A program made the translations under genes and the position numbers. A stretch of 32,682 nucleotides of DNA, taken from assembly GCA_900315735.1 (NCBI GenBank), contig ONAD01000025.1, positions 1 through 32,682 on the forward strand, read 5' to 3'. Under the pieces are notes generated by a model, which was not told the origin of the DNA, ran no database searches, and worked only from the letters and a program-made list of their open reading frames with translations. Shown here one piece after another: positions 32,602 through 32,682 of this stretch (its first letter is position 1; each line of letters opens with the position of its first letter). Source of the stretch: an uncultured Lachnospiraceae bacterium. Its GTDB lineage: Bacteria; Bacillota; Clostridia; Lachnospirales; Lachnospiraceae.

Positions 32602-32682
32602 ACCACCTGCTATGAAGGTGTGTCCACAGACGCTTTAGCTTACAGTAAAAAACCTCCAATGTTATACTAAGTACAGGTTCGC
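32602..32682 (+). mobile_element. Possible left end of an IS200/IS605-type element with promoter
   Basis: CACCTGCTATGAAGGTG forms a small subterminal hairpin. It is followed by TTACAG (32640-32645), 17 bases and TATACT (32663-32668), a promoter pointing out of the window. The layout of AAACCACC, hairpin, short spacer and promoter is like the left ends of IS200/IS605 elements ahead of tnpA, but no coding sequence is inside the window. Confidence 0.3.

Noticed and set aside
32424..32606. Minus-strand ORF with repeated FFYLAFFYLVF
   Set aside because: The pattern is only the translation of the 15-bp tandem repeat and terminator on the other strand.

Overview
The window looks like a chromosomal stretch of a gut Firmicute, most likely a Lachnospiraceae relative. 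I infer this from the moderately low GC content, GGAGG-type ribosome binding sites, Tn4451-like mobilisation genes, the TPP-riboswitch thiamine salvage cluster and the family resemblance of most proteins. No rRNA, tRNA or CRISPR array was seen.

Region 1 (about 1-7900) is part of a mobilisable element of the Tn4451 type. At the left edge is the start of a large serine recombinase (minus strand, cut by the window). Cargo genes follow, all on the minus strand: a small membrane protein, a CPBP-family membrane protease, an XRE regulator with a long glycine-rich repeat tail, a RhuM-family protein, a protein ending in a zinc finger and a sigma-factor-like protein. A plus-strand mobilisation unit runs from 5664: leader peptide, TnpW, a MobC/DUF3847-like protein, an oriT of MOBQ type (6361-6390), a MobA/MobL relaxase and an overlapping coiled-coil ORF. 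A shared ~48-bp motif lies in inverted orientation upstream of the recombinase and of the mobilisation unit. A multi-hairpin palindrome (5384-5545) lies just beside the second copy. The right end of the element was not located; it is probably between about 7630 and 8100.

Region 2 (8105-11116) is one 1003-codon gene with a WYL-like N-terminus, an SF1 (DNA2/NAM7-type) helicase core and a C-terminal DUF2726/PD-(D/E)XK-type nuclease. It is a plausible single-gene defence candidate.

Region 3 (11129-18315) is a TetR-controlled import cassette: TetR with a perfect 32-bp operator over its own promoter, an MptD-type S component, EcfT, a double-ATPase EcfA and two half-size ABC exporter-fold proteins. 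The 5' end of the EcfA gene carries a one-base deletion and a nonsense codon.

Region 4 (18371-22726) holds an NCS2 purine/xanthine permease with a LOG-family nucleotide hydrolase, a strong terminator, and a chemoreceptor fused to a PilZ domain on the opposite strand.

Region 5 (22749-27552) is a TPP-riboswitch operon for salvage of thiamine precursors: thiE, thiD, cytX, thiW, thiM. CytX and ThiW would import the pyrimidine and thiazole moieties, ThiD and ThiM phosphorylate them and ThiE joins them. Two large structured non-coding elements are embedded in it, one before thiE and one between thiE and thiD.

Region 6 (27574-32682) holds YitT and a Suv3-like RNA helicase on the minus strand, a 509-bp nearly full-length palindrome, a MATE efflux pump ending in a 15-bp tandem repeat, a terminator and possibly the start of an IS200/IS605-type element.

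The most striking unexplained structure is the pair of giant imperfect palindromes at 23832-24138 and 30565-31073. They share an apical core of about 70 bp whose paired positions differ in a compensatory way while a loop containing CATGGATG is unchanged.
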